Position numbers and translations under genes: made by a program. This document shows positions 48,177-56,809 of a stretch of 64,000 nucleotides of DNA, piece after piece; within the stretch, counting starts at the first letter, position 1; every line of letters begins with the position of its first letter. Source of the DNA: Planctomycetota bacterium (lineage in GTDB: Bacteria; Planctomycetota; PLA2; JAEUHO01); assembly GCA_029259775.1 (NCBI GenBank), contig JAJDEN010000015.1:124001-188000 (forward strand), in the 5' to 3' direction. The notes beneath the pieces are model-generated. The model made no database searches and was not told where the DNA came from. It saw only the letters and a program-made list of their open reading frames with translations.

Positions 48177-48191
48177 GAGACAGGCTCCTAG
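48173..48191. terminator. Symmetric hairpin holding the stop codons of both convergent genes
   Basis: CTAGGAG (48173-48179) pairs with CTCCTAG (48185-48191) around ACAGG. The plus-strand TAG (48174-48176) and the minus-strand TAG (48188-48190) are the two arms, so both messages end in the same stem. There is only an 11-bp gap between the genes. Confidence 0.5.
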
Positions 48192-48904
48192 GGCAGGTAC
48201 GGCGCGAGACGCTGTCCCAGCGCCGCGTAGGCCTCATCGTCGCGGACGGTGAGGCGTAGTTCCTCGTAGAAGAGGAGCGCGAAGCGCTTCCGCGCGCGGT
48301 GTCGTAGGTGGACGAGTTGTTTCTCGTTGCGCCCAATGCGCTCGCCGAGATCCGTGCTGCCTTCCCCGTGCGTACGCAGCAGGTCCCGAATGACCTCAGC
48401 ATACGTCTCACTTCCTTCGCCAAGCGCCTCGAGCGCGCGCTCCTTGGCGACCTCGACCCAGCCTGCATCGAGCTCCTGGTCGGCGGGATCGTCGGCGGCG
48501 CCTTCTACGCGCGCGAGGTGCTCCTCATCTTCCATCGAGCCTGGGTCGCGCTTGGCCGCCGTACGGTGGCGCAACCACGCGTGCACGTAGCGCTTGAGCT
48601 GAACCTGCAACCACGCTCGGAAGCAGCGGATGTCGGCGCCCTCCCGGGAGAGCCAACCCTTCTCGATCGCGTCCGTGAGGTAGGCCTGCACGATGTCGCG
48701 CGCTTCCTCCCGGTCCTGGGGACGGCCTCCGGCGCGAGCGAGAACCCCCTGGACGAAGCGCTCCATGGCTGGTTGGTAGCGCTCGAAGAGATGCCGCCAG
48801 CTGCGCTGCCAACGAGGGTCATCGCTGGTGTCAGGAGGGGGCAGGAGCGAGCGTCGCGTCTCGATCGCGTGCAGGGCGTCTGCGGGCACGATGCGTGTGC
48901 TCAT
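48188..48904 (-). CDS. ECF-like RNA polymerase sigma factor
   Basis: 238 residues. Region 2-like part: WRHLFERYQPAMERFVQGVL, then DREEARDIVQAYLTDAIEKGWL and FRAWLQVQLKRYVHAWLRHR. A region 4-like end follows: GSTDLGERIGRNEKQLVHLR then HRARKRFALLFYEELRLTV. The helix-turn-helix is less canonical than in the sigma factor at 54514, so it belongs to the diverged kinase-linked ECF groups. It lies downstream of the TPR kinase gene (21 bp) in the same direction, and ECF-kinase pairs of this kind are common in Planctomycetota. Confidence 0.78.
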   Translation of the reverse strand: MSTRIVPADALHAIETRRSLLPPPDTSDDPRWQRSWRHLFERYQPAMERFVQGVLARAGGRPQDREEARDIVQAYLTDAIEKGWLSREGADIRCFRAWLQVQLKRYVHAWLRHRTAAKRDPGSMEDEEHLARVEGAADDPADQELDAGWVEVAKERALEALGEGSETYAEVIRDLLRTHGEGSTDLGERIGRNEKQLVHLRHRARKRFALLFYEELRLTVRDDEAYAALGQRLAPYLP

Positions 48905-48925
48905 GGGTCCAGTATAGGCGCCCCG

Positions 48926-51907
48926 CTACTCGCCCAGTTCGCCGAGTCGCTTCTTGGCGTAGCGCTGCAGGCGGTCGTCCGGCGGGCCGCGCAGTGCCGC
49001 TCGTAGGGCATCGACGGCCTCCCGCCGCGCCGCATCGACCTTGGCCACATCGCCGGCATCTCGGGCGGCACGGCAGGTCCAACGTTCCCACGCGATGAAC
49101 ATCGTGGCGAGACGGGGACGCCAGTGCTGGGGTCGGGCTTCGCGCCCCCGTCGCAGGAGGGGCGTCGTCTCATCGAGGCGCGCCAGGGCGCCATCGAAGT
49201 CACCCGCGAGCCGCAGGACCGCGGCGTGCGTGTGCATGAGGTTCACGGCGAGATCCAGTACCTCGGTGTTGGCGGGGTTCTCGTCGAAGAGCGCGCGCGC
49301 CAGGGCGACGCCCTGCTGCAAATGCTCCACGCCCTCTTCGATCCGCCCGCGTGCGATCAGGCTACGTGCGAGTTCGCCGCGGGTGTAGGCGACCAAGTGC
49401 CGGTGGTGCGCTGTGGTGGGCTCCCGTTTCAGAAGGACCGCGGCATGTCCAACGGCTTCACGCCGCAGCCGCGCCACACCTTCGGACTCGCCTTCCTGGT
49501 GCCGGCGTGCACGCGCCGCGCGATCGAGAAGCGTGATCAGCTGATTGCGCCAACGCGCGTTCGCATCATCAGCTGCGACGAGGGAGCGCACGCGGCGGAG
49601 GGAGGCCTCGAACGCCGCTGCGGCCTCGGGAATCTTCCCGAGGCGCTCCAGTAGATCGCCCCGGCTGCGGTGCGCAGCGCCCGCCAAGCTGCGCCAGACC
49701 AGGTTGCCGCGGCTGCGTGTTTCGAGCGCCTCCGCGGTCGTGGCGGCCCGAGTCGCTTCGAGCAGACCCTTCGCGTAGCGGGCTGCCTCGCGGTGCATGT
49801 CTGCTACGACGAGGTGTCCGCGTGCGATCAACTCGCCCCAGCGCGCGTCTTCGAGCGGGCCCTCGGACGCGGCGCGCGCGGCGCCGAGCTCCGCCTTCGC
49901 CTGCGCGAGCGCCCGGTCGGGATTCCCTGCGACGCCCGCGAGGGCCGCGGCAGCCAGCGCGCGCCGGCCTCGACGGATGATGTCGCCTGTCGTCGCGCCC
50001 GGGTGCTCCGCGGCCGTGGTCGCGGCAACCAAGGCCTCGTCCGCGTGGACGCTCGCGGTCTTCCAGGATCCGAGCTGGCGCTCCGCGCTGGTCAGCAACG
50101 CGAGGCCTTCGCTCAGGGCACGCGCGCGCGAGAGCGCCGGCAAGGCTACGGGGTCCAGCGCGTCGATCGCTTCCAGATAGGCGCGCGCGCCGCGGACCGC
50201 ATCCGGGCTACGCCCCCGTTCGAGGGTGAGCTGAAGCTGCCGGGCGCGTCCCTGGGCACGCAGGTAGGTCGCGGCCCGCCCTACGGCGGTCTCATCGCCT
50301 GGCTTCGAGAGGAGGACCAGGGCCTTGGCGAGGGGCGCGTCGGCGGCGGACGAGCGGCCTGCCACGCGGTGGACCTCGGCCAGGTTGATCAGGGCGCGCG
50401 CATGGTGCAGTCGCGTGAGGGTGTCGGCCTGGTCCGGGCGTTCATCGCTTTCGTAGTAGGTGACGGCCCGTTGCGCGACGCTCTCCAGAAGGTCGAGCCG
50501 GCCGACCGCCGCGAGAGGATCCTGCGCATCCTCGATCATGAAGGCAACGACGTCTTCGGCGCGCACGCGGGTCGTGACTGCGTCGCGGCGTGCGTCGTCC
50601 GCCTCGCGCCGGCGCTGCTCGAGCACCGTGACGACGCCCGTCCCAAGGATCAGGACCGCAAGCAGCACGCAGAGCCCGACGCGCCGGAGCGTCGCGCGGC
50701 GTGCCTGCTGTACGGAAGCGGCCGTCGCCTCGGTCCGCAGCTGTTGGATCCGCCGCTCGGATCGAATCGCCTCCGGGTCGTCCGGCCGATGCTCGAGGAT
50801 CGACCGCAGGGCGGGCTGCGCCCGATCCAGGGCGCGAATCTGTGCATGCCCGGTGAGATCGGATGCCGAGGCCAAAGCCGTCTCCAGCTCGTGACGCCAG
50901 CCTGCCACGTCACGCGCCTCCCGATCGTCGCGCTGCCATGCGCGAATCTGGTTCGCGAGCGCTTCGACGGACGCCGGTCGGGCGTCGGGGTCACCCTGCA
51001 TGGCCGCACGCGCGATGCGGGCCAGGTCACGCGGCACACCGGGAGACAGCTCGCAGGCGTCGGGCGGCGGACCTCCCAGCACGGCGCGCGCGTACGCCTC
51101 CTTCGTCGCAGCGTCGTAGGGGCGCGTCCCGGTGAGGATCTGGAAGAGGATCACGCCCAGTTGGAAGACGTCGGAGCGGATGTCCAGGCCCTCGACACCC
51201 TCGCGGATCGCTTCCGGCGCCACATGGCCGGGTGTACCGACCCAGCCCGGGAGCGTCCGCAGGTCGTGGTCGGAGACCAGGGCCGGAGGGGTCTCACCGG
51301 GTGCGACGTCGGCATGGGCATCGGCCTCGCGCGCGATCTTCGCGAGCCCCCAGTCCAGGACGAATACTTCGCCGTAGGCACCGAGCGCGATGTTGTCCGG
51401 CTTGAGATCCCGGTGGATGACGCCTTGGTCGTGAGCGAAGCGGAGGGCATCGCACACCATGAGGAAGGGGCTCAACAACTCGAGGCGTTCCGCCACGGAG
51501 GCGTCGCTGACTTCGTCGATCGCTGTCTGCAAGGTGCGATCGCCCGGGACGAAGCGCATCGTGTAGTAGGGGAGGCCTCCTTTCGTTTCCTGCAGTTCGT
51601 AGACGGGCAGGACGCTGGGGTGCTCCAGCGCGCCGGTGATGCGGGCCTCCTGCAGGAAGCGTGCCTGCAGGGACTCGAAGTGGGGTAGGGGGTGGCTCGG
51701 TGCAGTGAGCAGGAGCGGTGCGGAGGGCGTCACGCCCTCCGGACCTTCGAGCCCCGGGGGCCGGAGCACCTTCAGCGCCACGGGCCGCCCGAGCTTCGTG
51801 TCGAGCGCCCAGTAGACGAGTCCCATGCCACCCTCACCGATGGGCAGGAACTCCGTGTACCGCCCAGGCGGCGTGAGGGGCGGCGGGGGCACGTCGTCGT
51901 TCGTCAT
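48926..51907 (-). CDS. Transmembrane Ser/Thr protein kinase with TPR-like C-terminal region
   Basis: 993 residues. Kinase domain ~17-300: GEGGMGLVYWA (Gly loop), VALKVL (ATP Lys), HRDLKPDN (catalytic Asp), and DWG in place of DFG (VLDWGLAK), a common and active variant. A membrane helix at ~405-430 (RVGLCVLLAVLILGTGVVTV) is followed by ~560 residues of Ala/Arg/Leu-rich helical repeats of TPR type, outside the membrane. Typical of kinases that regulate a partner ECF sigma factor, encoded here 21 bp downstream. The subtilisin-like lipoprotein gene lies just upstream. Confidence 0.92.
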   Translation of the reverse strand: MTNDDVPPPPLTPPGRYTEFLPIGEGGMGLVYWALDTKLGRPVALKVLRPPGLEGPEGVTPSAPLLLTAPSHPLPHFESLQARFLQEARITGALEHPSVLPVYELQETKGGLPYYTMRFVPGDRTLQTAIDEVSDASVAERLELLSPFLMVCDALRFAHDQGVIHRDLKPDNIALGAYGEVFVLDWGLAKIAREADAHADVAPGETPPALVSDHDLRTLPGWVGTPGHVAPEAIREGVEGLDIRSDVFQLGVILFQILTGTRPYDAATKEAYARAVLGGPPPDACELSPGVPRDLARIARAAMQGDPDARPASVEALANQIRAWQRDDREARDVAGWRHELETALASASDLTGHAQIRALDRAQPALRSILEHRPDDPEAIRSERRIQQLRTEATAASVQQARRATLRRVGLCVLLAVLILGTGVVTVLEQRRREADDARRDAVTTRVRAEDVVAFMIEDAQDPLAAVGRLDLLESVAQRAVTYYESDERPDQADTLTRLHHARALINLAEVHRVAGRSSAADAPLAKALVLLSKPGDETAVGRAATYLRAQGRARQLQLTLERGRSPDAVRGARAYLEAIDALDPVALPALSRARALSEGLALLTSAERQLGSWKTASVHADEALVAATTAAEHPGATTGDIIRRGRRALAAAALAGVAGNPDRALAQAKAELGAARAASEGPLEDARWGELIARGHLVVADMHREAARYAKGLLEATRAATTAEALETRSRGNLVWRSLAGAAHRSRGDLLERLGKIPEAAAAFEASLRRVRSLVAADDANARWRNQLITLLDRAARARRHQEGESEGVARLRREAVGHAAVLLKREPTTAHHRHLVAYTRGELARSLIARGRIEEGVEHLQQGVALARALFDENPANTEVLDLAVNLMHTHAAVLRLAGDFDGALARLDETTPLLRRGREARPQHWRPRLATMFIAWERWTCRAARDAGDVAKVDAARREAVDALRAALRGPPDDRLQRYAKKRLGELGE

Positions 51908-51961
51908 GATCGGCGCAGCGACCTGTACGTCATCAGCCTCCGCGTGTCAATCGACCGCGGT

Positions 51962-54349
51962 TCAGTGGCGCACCAGGATGAGGTCGAAGTTCTGCAGCGA
52001 CTGGGTGAGCTTCAGCGTCCGGGCGTCCGTGCGCTTGGCCGTCATCGTCTGTTCGCGCTTCATGGCCTTGCCGTTGAATTGCTTCTCCGTGATGGTCCAG
52101 GCAGTCCCGTTCTTGCGCCATGTGCCCTTGCCGGACATCGATTCGGACGTGAGGGACGCGCGGGCGGACCATGTCCTGTCCGGTCGTACGCTGAAGACGA
52201 GCTTGATGTTGTCCACCACCTGGTTGAACTTCGCGAGCTTCTTACGTCCGTGCGGTGTGCTGGTGTCTGCCTTGTCCACCCCCAACGCCTTGAAGAGGGA
52301 TGCCTTCGTACGCTCGAGGTCGAGCACCCAGACACCGACGATGCCGGGGGCGTCGACCGCCACTGGATCCGGATCGTCCGGGTGCAGCTTGGCACGCGGT
52401 CGTACGTCCTGCTTTGTCTTGGGCTTCGTTCCTGCGGTCGGCCCGTCCGGGTTGCCGCCCGGATTGCGCTTCGGTCGCGCCGGCGGCGCGCCTAGGTCGC
52501 GATCGAGTTCGGCCGTTACGTGGTCTTCGAGAGATACACCCTGCTCGTTCTTGACGCTCCGCTGGTTCTCCCAGATCCACTTGTAGCGGTCCCACTCCGT
52601 GACGAAGCGCCCGCCGCGCGGTACGCCGACGTGCACCACGCCGGGCGGACGCAGGTAGCGACCGAACGCGTCGAAGCGTGCTCCGTTCGAGAAGCGCGCG
52701 CGCGAGAAGAAGTCATCGAAGAGGAAACGCACGAGCAGGCCCAGCCAGTCAGAACTGCGTCCGAGATCGAGGATGATCCGGATCTCGACGACGGGGCGAC
52801 CGGTCCAGCGGCATCCCCGCGGAAGTCGGCGTCGGGGCGTACCTGGCTCCTTCCCCTCGAGCTTCGGGGGGAGAGCGGGACGCGCCTCGATCCGGGTCCG
52901 CAGGCGCTCCATTTCCTGTACCGCGGCGGCCGCGTCCACGCGCGGGCCCACATCCTTGTCGGTAGGAATCGATACGCCCGTCTGCACGAGGACCTTGCGC
53001 ACATCTTGATGACCGGCCGAGGGGGCGACGGACTTGAGCAACGCCGCGACGCCAGCGACGTGGGGGCAGGCCATGGAGGTCCCTGAGATCGACGTGTAGC
53101 GGCTCGTCACGTAGCTGGACCAGACGTTGTGTCCCGGCGCGCAGATGTCCACCACCCGGCGGGCCCCGCCCTCGTCGAAGTTCGAGAACGACGCGCGCTC
53201 ATCGTCGGAGGTCGTCGCGCCGACCGTGATTGTGGTGGGCATGGCGCAGAGCGGGCCGTAGCTGGCGGGGAGGTTCGCGTTGCCTGCCGCGACGACGACG
53301 ATGACGCCCCGCTCGGTCAGGCGGTCCATCACCGGTTGGTAGTAGCGCAGCGCACGAACCCTCTCCGCCTCGATCTTGCGCAGCGCGTCAGCGCGCCGTG
53401 CCGGATCCGCGAGCTCGGCCCGGAGGTAGCTGTAGTCTGGACCGAGGGAGAGATTGACGACCTGGGCGCCGTCGCCGAGCGCGAGGGAGAGCGACCCCGC
53501 GATGTGGGCGTAGCTGGCGTTGAACGTGCCGTAGCGACGACCGGACGCCGGCGGGGTGTAGATGATGGCCTGATAGCTGAGGAGCTCGACGTCGGGTGCG
53601 ACCCCCGCGGTCCCTTCGCCGTTGTCCGCGATCGCGCCGATCGTCCCGGCGACATGGGTACCGTGGTTGCCCTCCTGCTTCTCGTACTCCCCGACGATCT
53701 TGCCGCTGGGGTCGCGGCTGGGCTGCTTGAAGCGCCGGAACGTCTGCTTGGCGCTTCCTGTACTGTAGGACCACGTCTTGGCGACGCGCCCCCGCAGGTC
53801 CGGATGCTGCGGATCGACACCCGTGTCGATGATGGCAACGCGGACCCCGCGGCCCGTCGTGCGGTCCCATGCCTCCGGTGCCCGCAGCCGCCGCAGGCCC
53901 CAGTCCTTCCCACCATTGCCAGGCTGAAGCGCGGGGTCGTTCACCTCGCGTGAGGCGGTCCACAGCACGTTGCGGCAGACGCCACGCACGATGGTCAGCT
54001 GGCCAAGAGCGGCCGCCGCGACCTCGAAGGTCACGGCTTCGAAACGGACCTGGGCGAGACCGAAGTCGGGGATGCCTCCCACGACGCGGGCTTCGAACGG
54101 CAGGGAGATCAGCACCGGGGCCAACTGCTTGTGGGTGAGACCGGCCGTCAGCGTCACCATCGCCTCGCCCCGCACGACGGATTGGCCGATCGACGCGTCG
54201 ACCTCGATGTCGGCGGGGCCGTAGGGCGCGATCGTGGGGGGGCGGTGGACGAAGTCGGGCTCGCGGGGGTCACGGGAGCCCGATCCTTCGCCGCAGCCCA
54301 GGACCACGCCCAGGCAGAGCAGCAGGATGGTGAGCCGCAGTTCGCGCAT
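51962..54349 (-). CDS. Subtilisin-like (S8) serine protease lipoprotein
   Basis: 795 residues; ATG 54349 has GGAGG 8 nt upstream. N-terminus ELRLTILLLCLGVVLGCGEG is a lipoprotein signal (lipobox VLGC). After an I9-like pro-region (~90-150) comes the S8 catalytic domain: VAIIDTGVD (Asp ~174), GNHGTHVAGT (His ~230) and SGTSMACPHVAG (Ser ~423), with oxyanion Asn in VVAAGNANLP. An unknown middle part (~500-680) includes WLGLLVRFLFDDFFSRA. The C-terminal ~110 residues (GIVGVWVLDLERTKASLF to NFDLILVRH) look like a lipocalin-like beta-barrel. The protease is probably surface or periplasm-facing. The gap to the ECF gene at 54514 is 164 bp, with no clear promoter recognised. Confidence 0.92.
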   Translation of the reverse strand: MRELRLTILLLCLGVVLGCGEGSGSRDPREPDFVHRPPTIAPYGPADIEVDASIGQSVVRGEAMVTLTAGLTHKQLAPVLISLPFEARVVGGIPDFGLAQVRFEAVTFEVAAAALGQLTIVRGVCRNVLWTASREVNDPALQPGNGGKDWGLRRLRAPEAWDRTTGRGVRVAIIDTGVDPQHPDLRGRVAKTWSYSTGSAKQTFRRFKQPSRDPSGKIVGEYEKQEGNHGTHVAGTIGAIADNGEGTAGVAPDVELLSYQAIIYTPPASGRRYGTFNASYAHIAGSLSLALGDGAQVVNLSLGPDYSYLRAELADPARRADALRKIEAERVRALRYYQPVMDRLTERGVIVVVAAGNANLPASYGPLCAMPTTITVGATTSDDERASFSNFDEGGARRVVDICAPGHNVWSSYVTSRYTSISGTSMACPHVAGVAALLKSVAPSAGHQDVRKVLVQTGVSIPTDKDVGPRVDAAAAVQEMERLRTRIEARPALPPKLEGKEPGTPRRRLPRGCRWTGRPVVEIRIILDLGRSSDWLGLLVRFLFDDFFSRARFSNGARFDAFGRYLRPPGVVHVGVPRGGRFVTEWDRYKWIWENQRSVKNEQGVSLEDHVTAELDRDLGAPPARPKRNPGGNPDGPTAGTKPKTKQDVRPRAKLHPDDPDPVAVDAPGIVGVWVLDLERTKASLFKALGVDKADTSTPHGRKKLAKFNQVVDNIKLVFSVRPDRTWSARASLTSESMSGKGTWRKNGTAWTITEKQFNGKAMKREQTMTAKRTDARTLKLTQSLQNFDLILVRH

Positions 54350-54513
54350 CGTGGGGTCCTCCGGAGGCGTCCAGGGGGGAGTAGCGCTCGCCGGCTCGGA
54401 ATCGCAGGGAGACGGGCGGCCATCGCACACGCGGGTACGTTTGGACACATGGCGCTCCGGCCGCGTCCAACTCCCTGGCGACACATCGCCGAGGAGCGCG
54501 AGATTCCGCACCC

Positions 54514-55158
54514 ATGCAGCCCGTCCGCAAGACCCAGCCCGTGACGCCGCCGGAGGCCGAGGATCTGGCCGCCCGGGCGCGGGGCGGAGATCGGGACGCT
54601 TTCGAGCGGCTGGCCGTACGGGCCATGCCCATGCTGGCCGGCACCGCCCGCCGGCTCTTGCGGGAGCCGTATGCGGCCGAGGAGGCTGTCGCGGAGGCGC
54701 TCTTCCGCGCGTTCCGGCGCATCGACCGCTTCCGTGGCGACGCGGCTTTCGGGACCTGGGTGCACCGGATCCTCTGCCGCGTGGCCGTCGATCGCATGCG
54801 CACCGAGGTGCGCGAACGGGCCCGCCGCTTGGAGCTCGCGACGCGTGCCCGGCGCGGCTCCCTGCATGGCGCGCGCCCTGCACCGACGGCTCTGGACGCT
54901 GCCGCGCTCGACGAGGAGTCGCGCCGGCTGCGTCAAGCGGTGGAGGCCCTCCCTACGCGCCAGCGCCTCGTGATCGTGTTGCATGTCTGGGAAGGCCTCA
55001 GCCTGGCCGAGACCGCCGAGGTCCTCGGTGTGCGCTACGCCACCGCCAAATCGAACCTTTGCCACGCCCGCCACGGCTTGCGGCGCCTCATCGACGTCGC
55101 GTCTGCGGACGTGTCGGACGAAGCGAGCGCGGAAGACCAGGGGGGGGACCGGGCATGA
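54514..55158 (+). CDS. ECF-type RNA polymerase sigma factor
   Basis: 214 residues. Region 2: DAFERLAVRAMPMLAGTARR, AAEEAVAEALFRAFRRIDRF and GTWVHRILCRVAVDRMR. Region 4: LPTRQRLVIVLHVWEGLSLA then ETAEVLGVRYATAKSNLCHA, a good helix-turn-helix. It directs RNA polymerase to a stress or envelope regulon. Its stop overlaps the start of the HEAT-like membrane gene (ATGA at 55155-55158), the usual arrangement for a sigma/anti-sigma pair. It is divergent from the S8 protease gene. Confidence 0.9.
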   Translation: MQPVRKTQPVTPPEAEDLAARARGGDRDAFERLAVRAMPMLAGTARRLLREPYAAEEAVAEALFRAFRRIDRFRGDAAFGTWVHRILCRVAVDRMRTEVRERARRLELATRARRGSLHGARPAPTALDAAALDEESRRLRQAVEALPTRQRLVIVLHVWEGLSLAETAEVLGVRYATAKSNLCHARHGLRRLIDVASADVSDEASAEDQGGDRA

Positions 55159-56711
55159 GCACGCACGACGACCTCCTCGAACGCGTCGCCGCTGCCCGTC
55201 CTGACGATCCGACGCCGTCCGCGTGCGAGCCGATGGCCGTGCGGACCTTGGCGCGCTTCGCCGTACTCGAGGCAGGCCTCCACGCCACGCGTTTCGCGCC
55301 ACGCCGGCGGATGCCCGTGCTGCGTGCGGCCGCCGTCCTTGCGGCGATCGCACTGCCCTTCGCCCTGCTGGGATCGGACCGCACGGCGGAAGCCCCGCTG
55401 CGCCCGCGTCTCGTGCGCGACGCGCTATGGAGTACGCGTGTCGCAGGGGCGCTGCGGGGCGACCCGATGCTGCAGGAACGCGTCGTACATGGCGGTCTTC
55501 CTGCGCGGGCCGCGTTGCTGGTTGCCGCCGAGCGCGGTGGTCCCTCCGGGCGTCGCGCCCTGGAGCTCCTGATCGATGCCGGAACGCTGCGTGGCATGCA
55601 GGAGGCGGAGCGCCTGAGCCGCCTGGCGCACGACCCGGTCCTGCGCGTCCCCGCGCTGGCCCTCTTGGCGCGCGATCTGGGTTCGGCCGGCCCGCGGCAT
55701 CTCGGCGCCCTGCTCGTCGATCTACCCGCCGCGGAGGCGGAAGTCGATGTCGTCGCGGCGCTCGCGCACGTGGCGGCACGGGGGCGGCGTCAGTCGGCCC
55801 TGCGCGCGCTGCTCACCGGCGCCGAGGCAGGGCGGGAGCGCGCCGCGGCCGCGGCGCTACGTCTGGGTGGTGCGAGCCACCTGGCGCGCGTGCTCACCGT
55901 GCTCGACGACACGGCCTTGCGCGCGCCGGGTGTGGTCGAGGCCGTGCAATCGGGTGCGCGCACGCTGCGCTCGCGGCTCGTCCGCTTGGCAGCCCGAGGC
56001 GACGCGAAGGCGATCGCCCTCGCGGCCCGTGCCGGGGTGGAGGGGATCGTGCCCGTGCTCGCAAGCGAGGCATTCCACGAGGAGGCCGAGCGCGCTGTCG
56101 CGGCCATCGATCTCCTCGCGCGGCGGGGCGACGTGCATGCGCACGTCGCGCTGGCGCGCGCCCTCGACAGCGGGTTCCCGACCCGGGCGCGCGGCTACCT
56201 GATGGCGCTGCCGGCCGAGGCCGACGCGGCGTTGGCGGCGCGCGCCCAGGACTCGCGACGCGACGCCCCCGCGGCGATGCGCGCCCTGGCCGTGCGTGGT
56301 GCGGTGCCGTGGCTCGCATCGCTCGCCGCGTCATCGCGCCTGGCGCCGGAGGCGCTGCGCGCCTTGGGGCGGGCCGCTTCGCCGGCGGCCTCCGACGCCC
56401 TGGCCAGGCTCGCGCGCCGTTCCTCGCTGACCGCAGGGGCCGTCGCGGCCTTGGGTGTGCGCTTGACACGTGACCGTCCGGACGCGGGGCGCGTTCTGCT
56501 GCAGCTCGCTCGCGGACGACACGCGCGCAGCGTGCTGCAGATGCTCGTGCGCAGCGGACCTGCCGGTGTCGCGATCCTGCGCACGGCCGCCGAGGATCCC
56601 ACACTCTCACGTCGCGCTCGCGAGGCCCTGCTGCGCCTCCCCGCCGCGCGTGGCCCCGAACGGGCCGCCGCGCGCGTGGCGCGTCGCGTCCCCCCGTCGC
56701 GCTCGATCTAG
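55155..56711 (+). CDS. Single-pass membrane protein with HEAT-like repeats, candidate anti-sigma factor
   Basis: 518 residues. A ~50-residue cytoplasmic N-terminus (STHDDLLERVAAARPDDPTP) is followed by a membrane helix (~53-72, VLRAAAVLAAIALPFALLG). The rest is helical Ala/Arg/Leu repeats of HEAT type about 30 residues long (e.g. HLARVLTVLDDTALRAPGVV). No zinc-binding anti-sigma motif (HxxxCxxC) was seen. The overlap with the sigma gene and the topology suggest that it holds the sigma factor at the membrane and senses an outside signal through the repeat domain. That role is inferred. The repetitive element copy C follows its stop directly. Confidence 0.78.
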   Translation: MSTHDDLLERVAAARPDDPTPSACEPMAVRTLARFAVLEAGLHATRFAPRRRMPVLRAAAVLAAIALPFALLGSDRTAEAPLRPRLVRDALWSTRVAGALRGDPMLQERVVHGGLPARAALLVAAERGGPSGRRALELLIDAGTLRGMQEAERLSRLAHDPVLRVPALALLARDLGSAGPRHLGALLVDLPAAEAEVDVVAALAHVAARGRRQSALRALLTGAEAGRERAAAAALRLGGASHLARVLTVLDDTALRAPGVVEAVQSGARTLRSRLVRLAARGDAKAIALAARAGVEGIVPVLASEAFHEEAERAVAAIDLLARRGDVHAHVALARALDSGFPTRARGYLMALPAEADAALAARAQDSRRDAPAAMRALAVRGAVPWLASLAASSRLAPEALRALGRAASPAASDALARLARRSSLTAGAVAALGVRLTRDRPDAGRVLLQLARGRHARSVLQMLVRSGPAGVAILRTAAEDPTLSRRAREALLRLPAARGPERAAARVARRVPPSRSI

Positions 56712-56781
56712 GCCTGTCTTGGAAGACCCCAGTGCTCTGCCGAACGATCCACGCGCTACGTAGCGTTTCCGAGCATAGTCC
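56712..56781 (+). repeat. Repetitive element, copy C (internally deleted)
   Basis: Begins right after the TAG stop at 56711 with TGTCTTGGAAGACC. It then has GCCGAACGATCCACGCGCTA (56739-56758), a 19/20 match to the complement of 63605-63624 in copy B, and then CGTAGCGTTTCC, like the other end of copy B. The hairpin core is missing, so it looks like the two ends of the element joined. Occupies most of the 98-bp gap before the next gene. Confidence 0.6.
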
Positions 56782-56809
56782 ATGCGACGCGTCCCCCTGG
56801 AGCTCCCCC

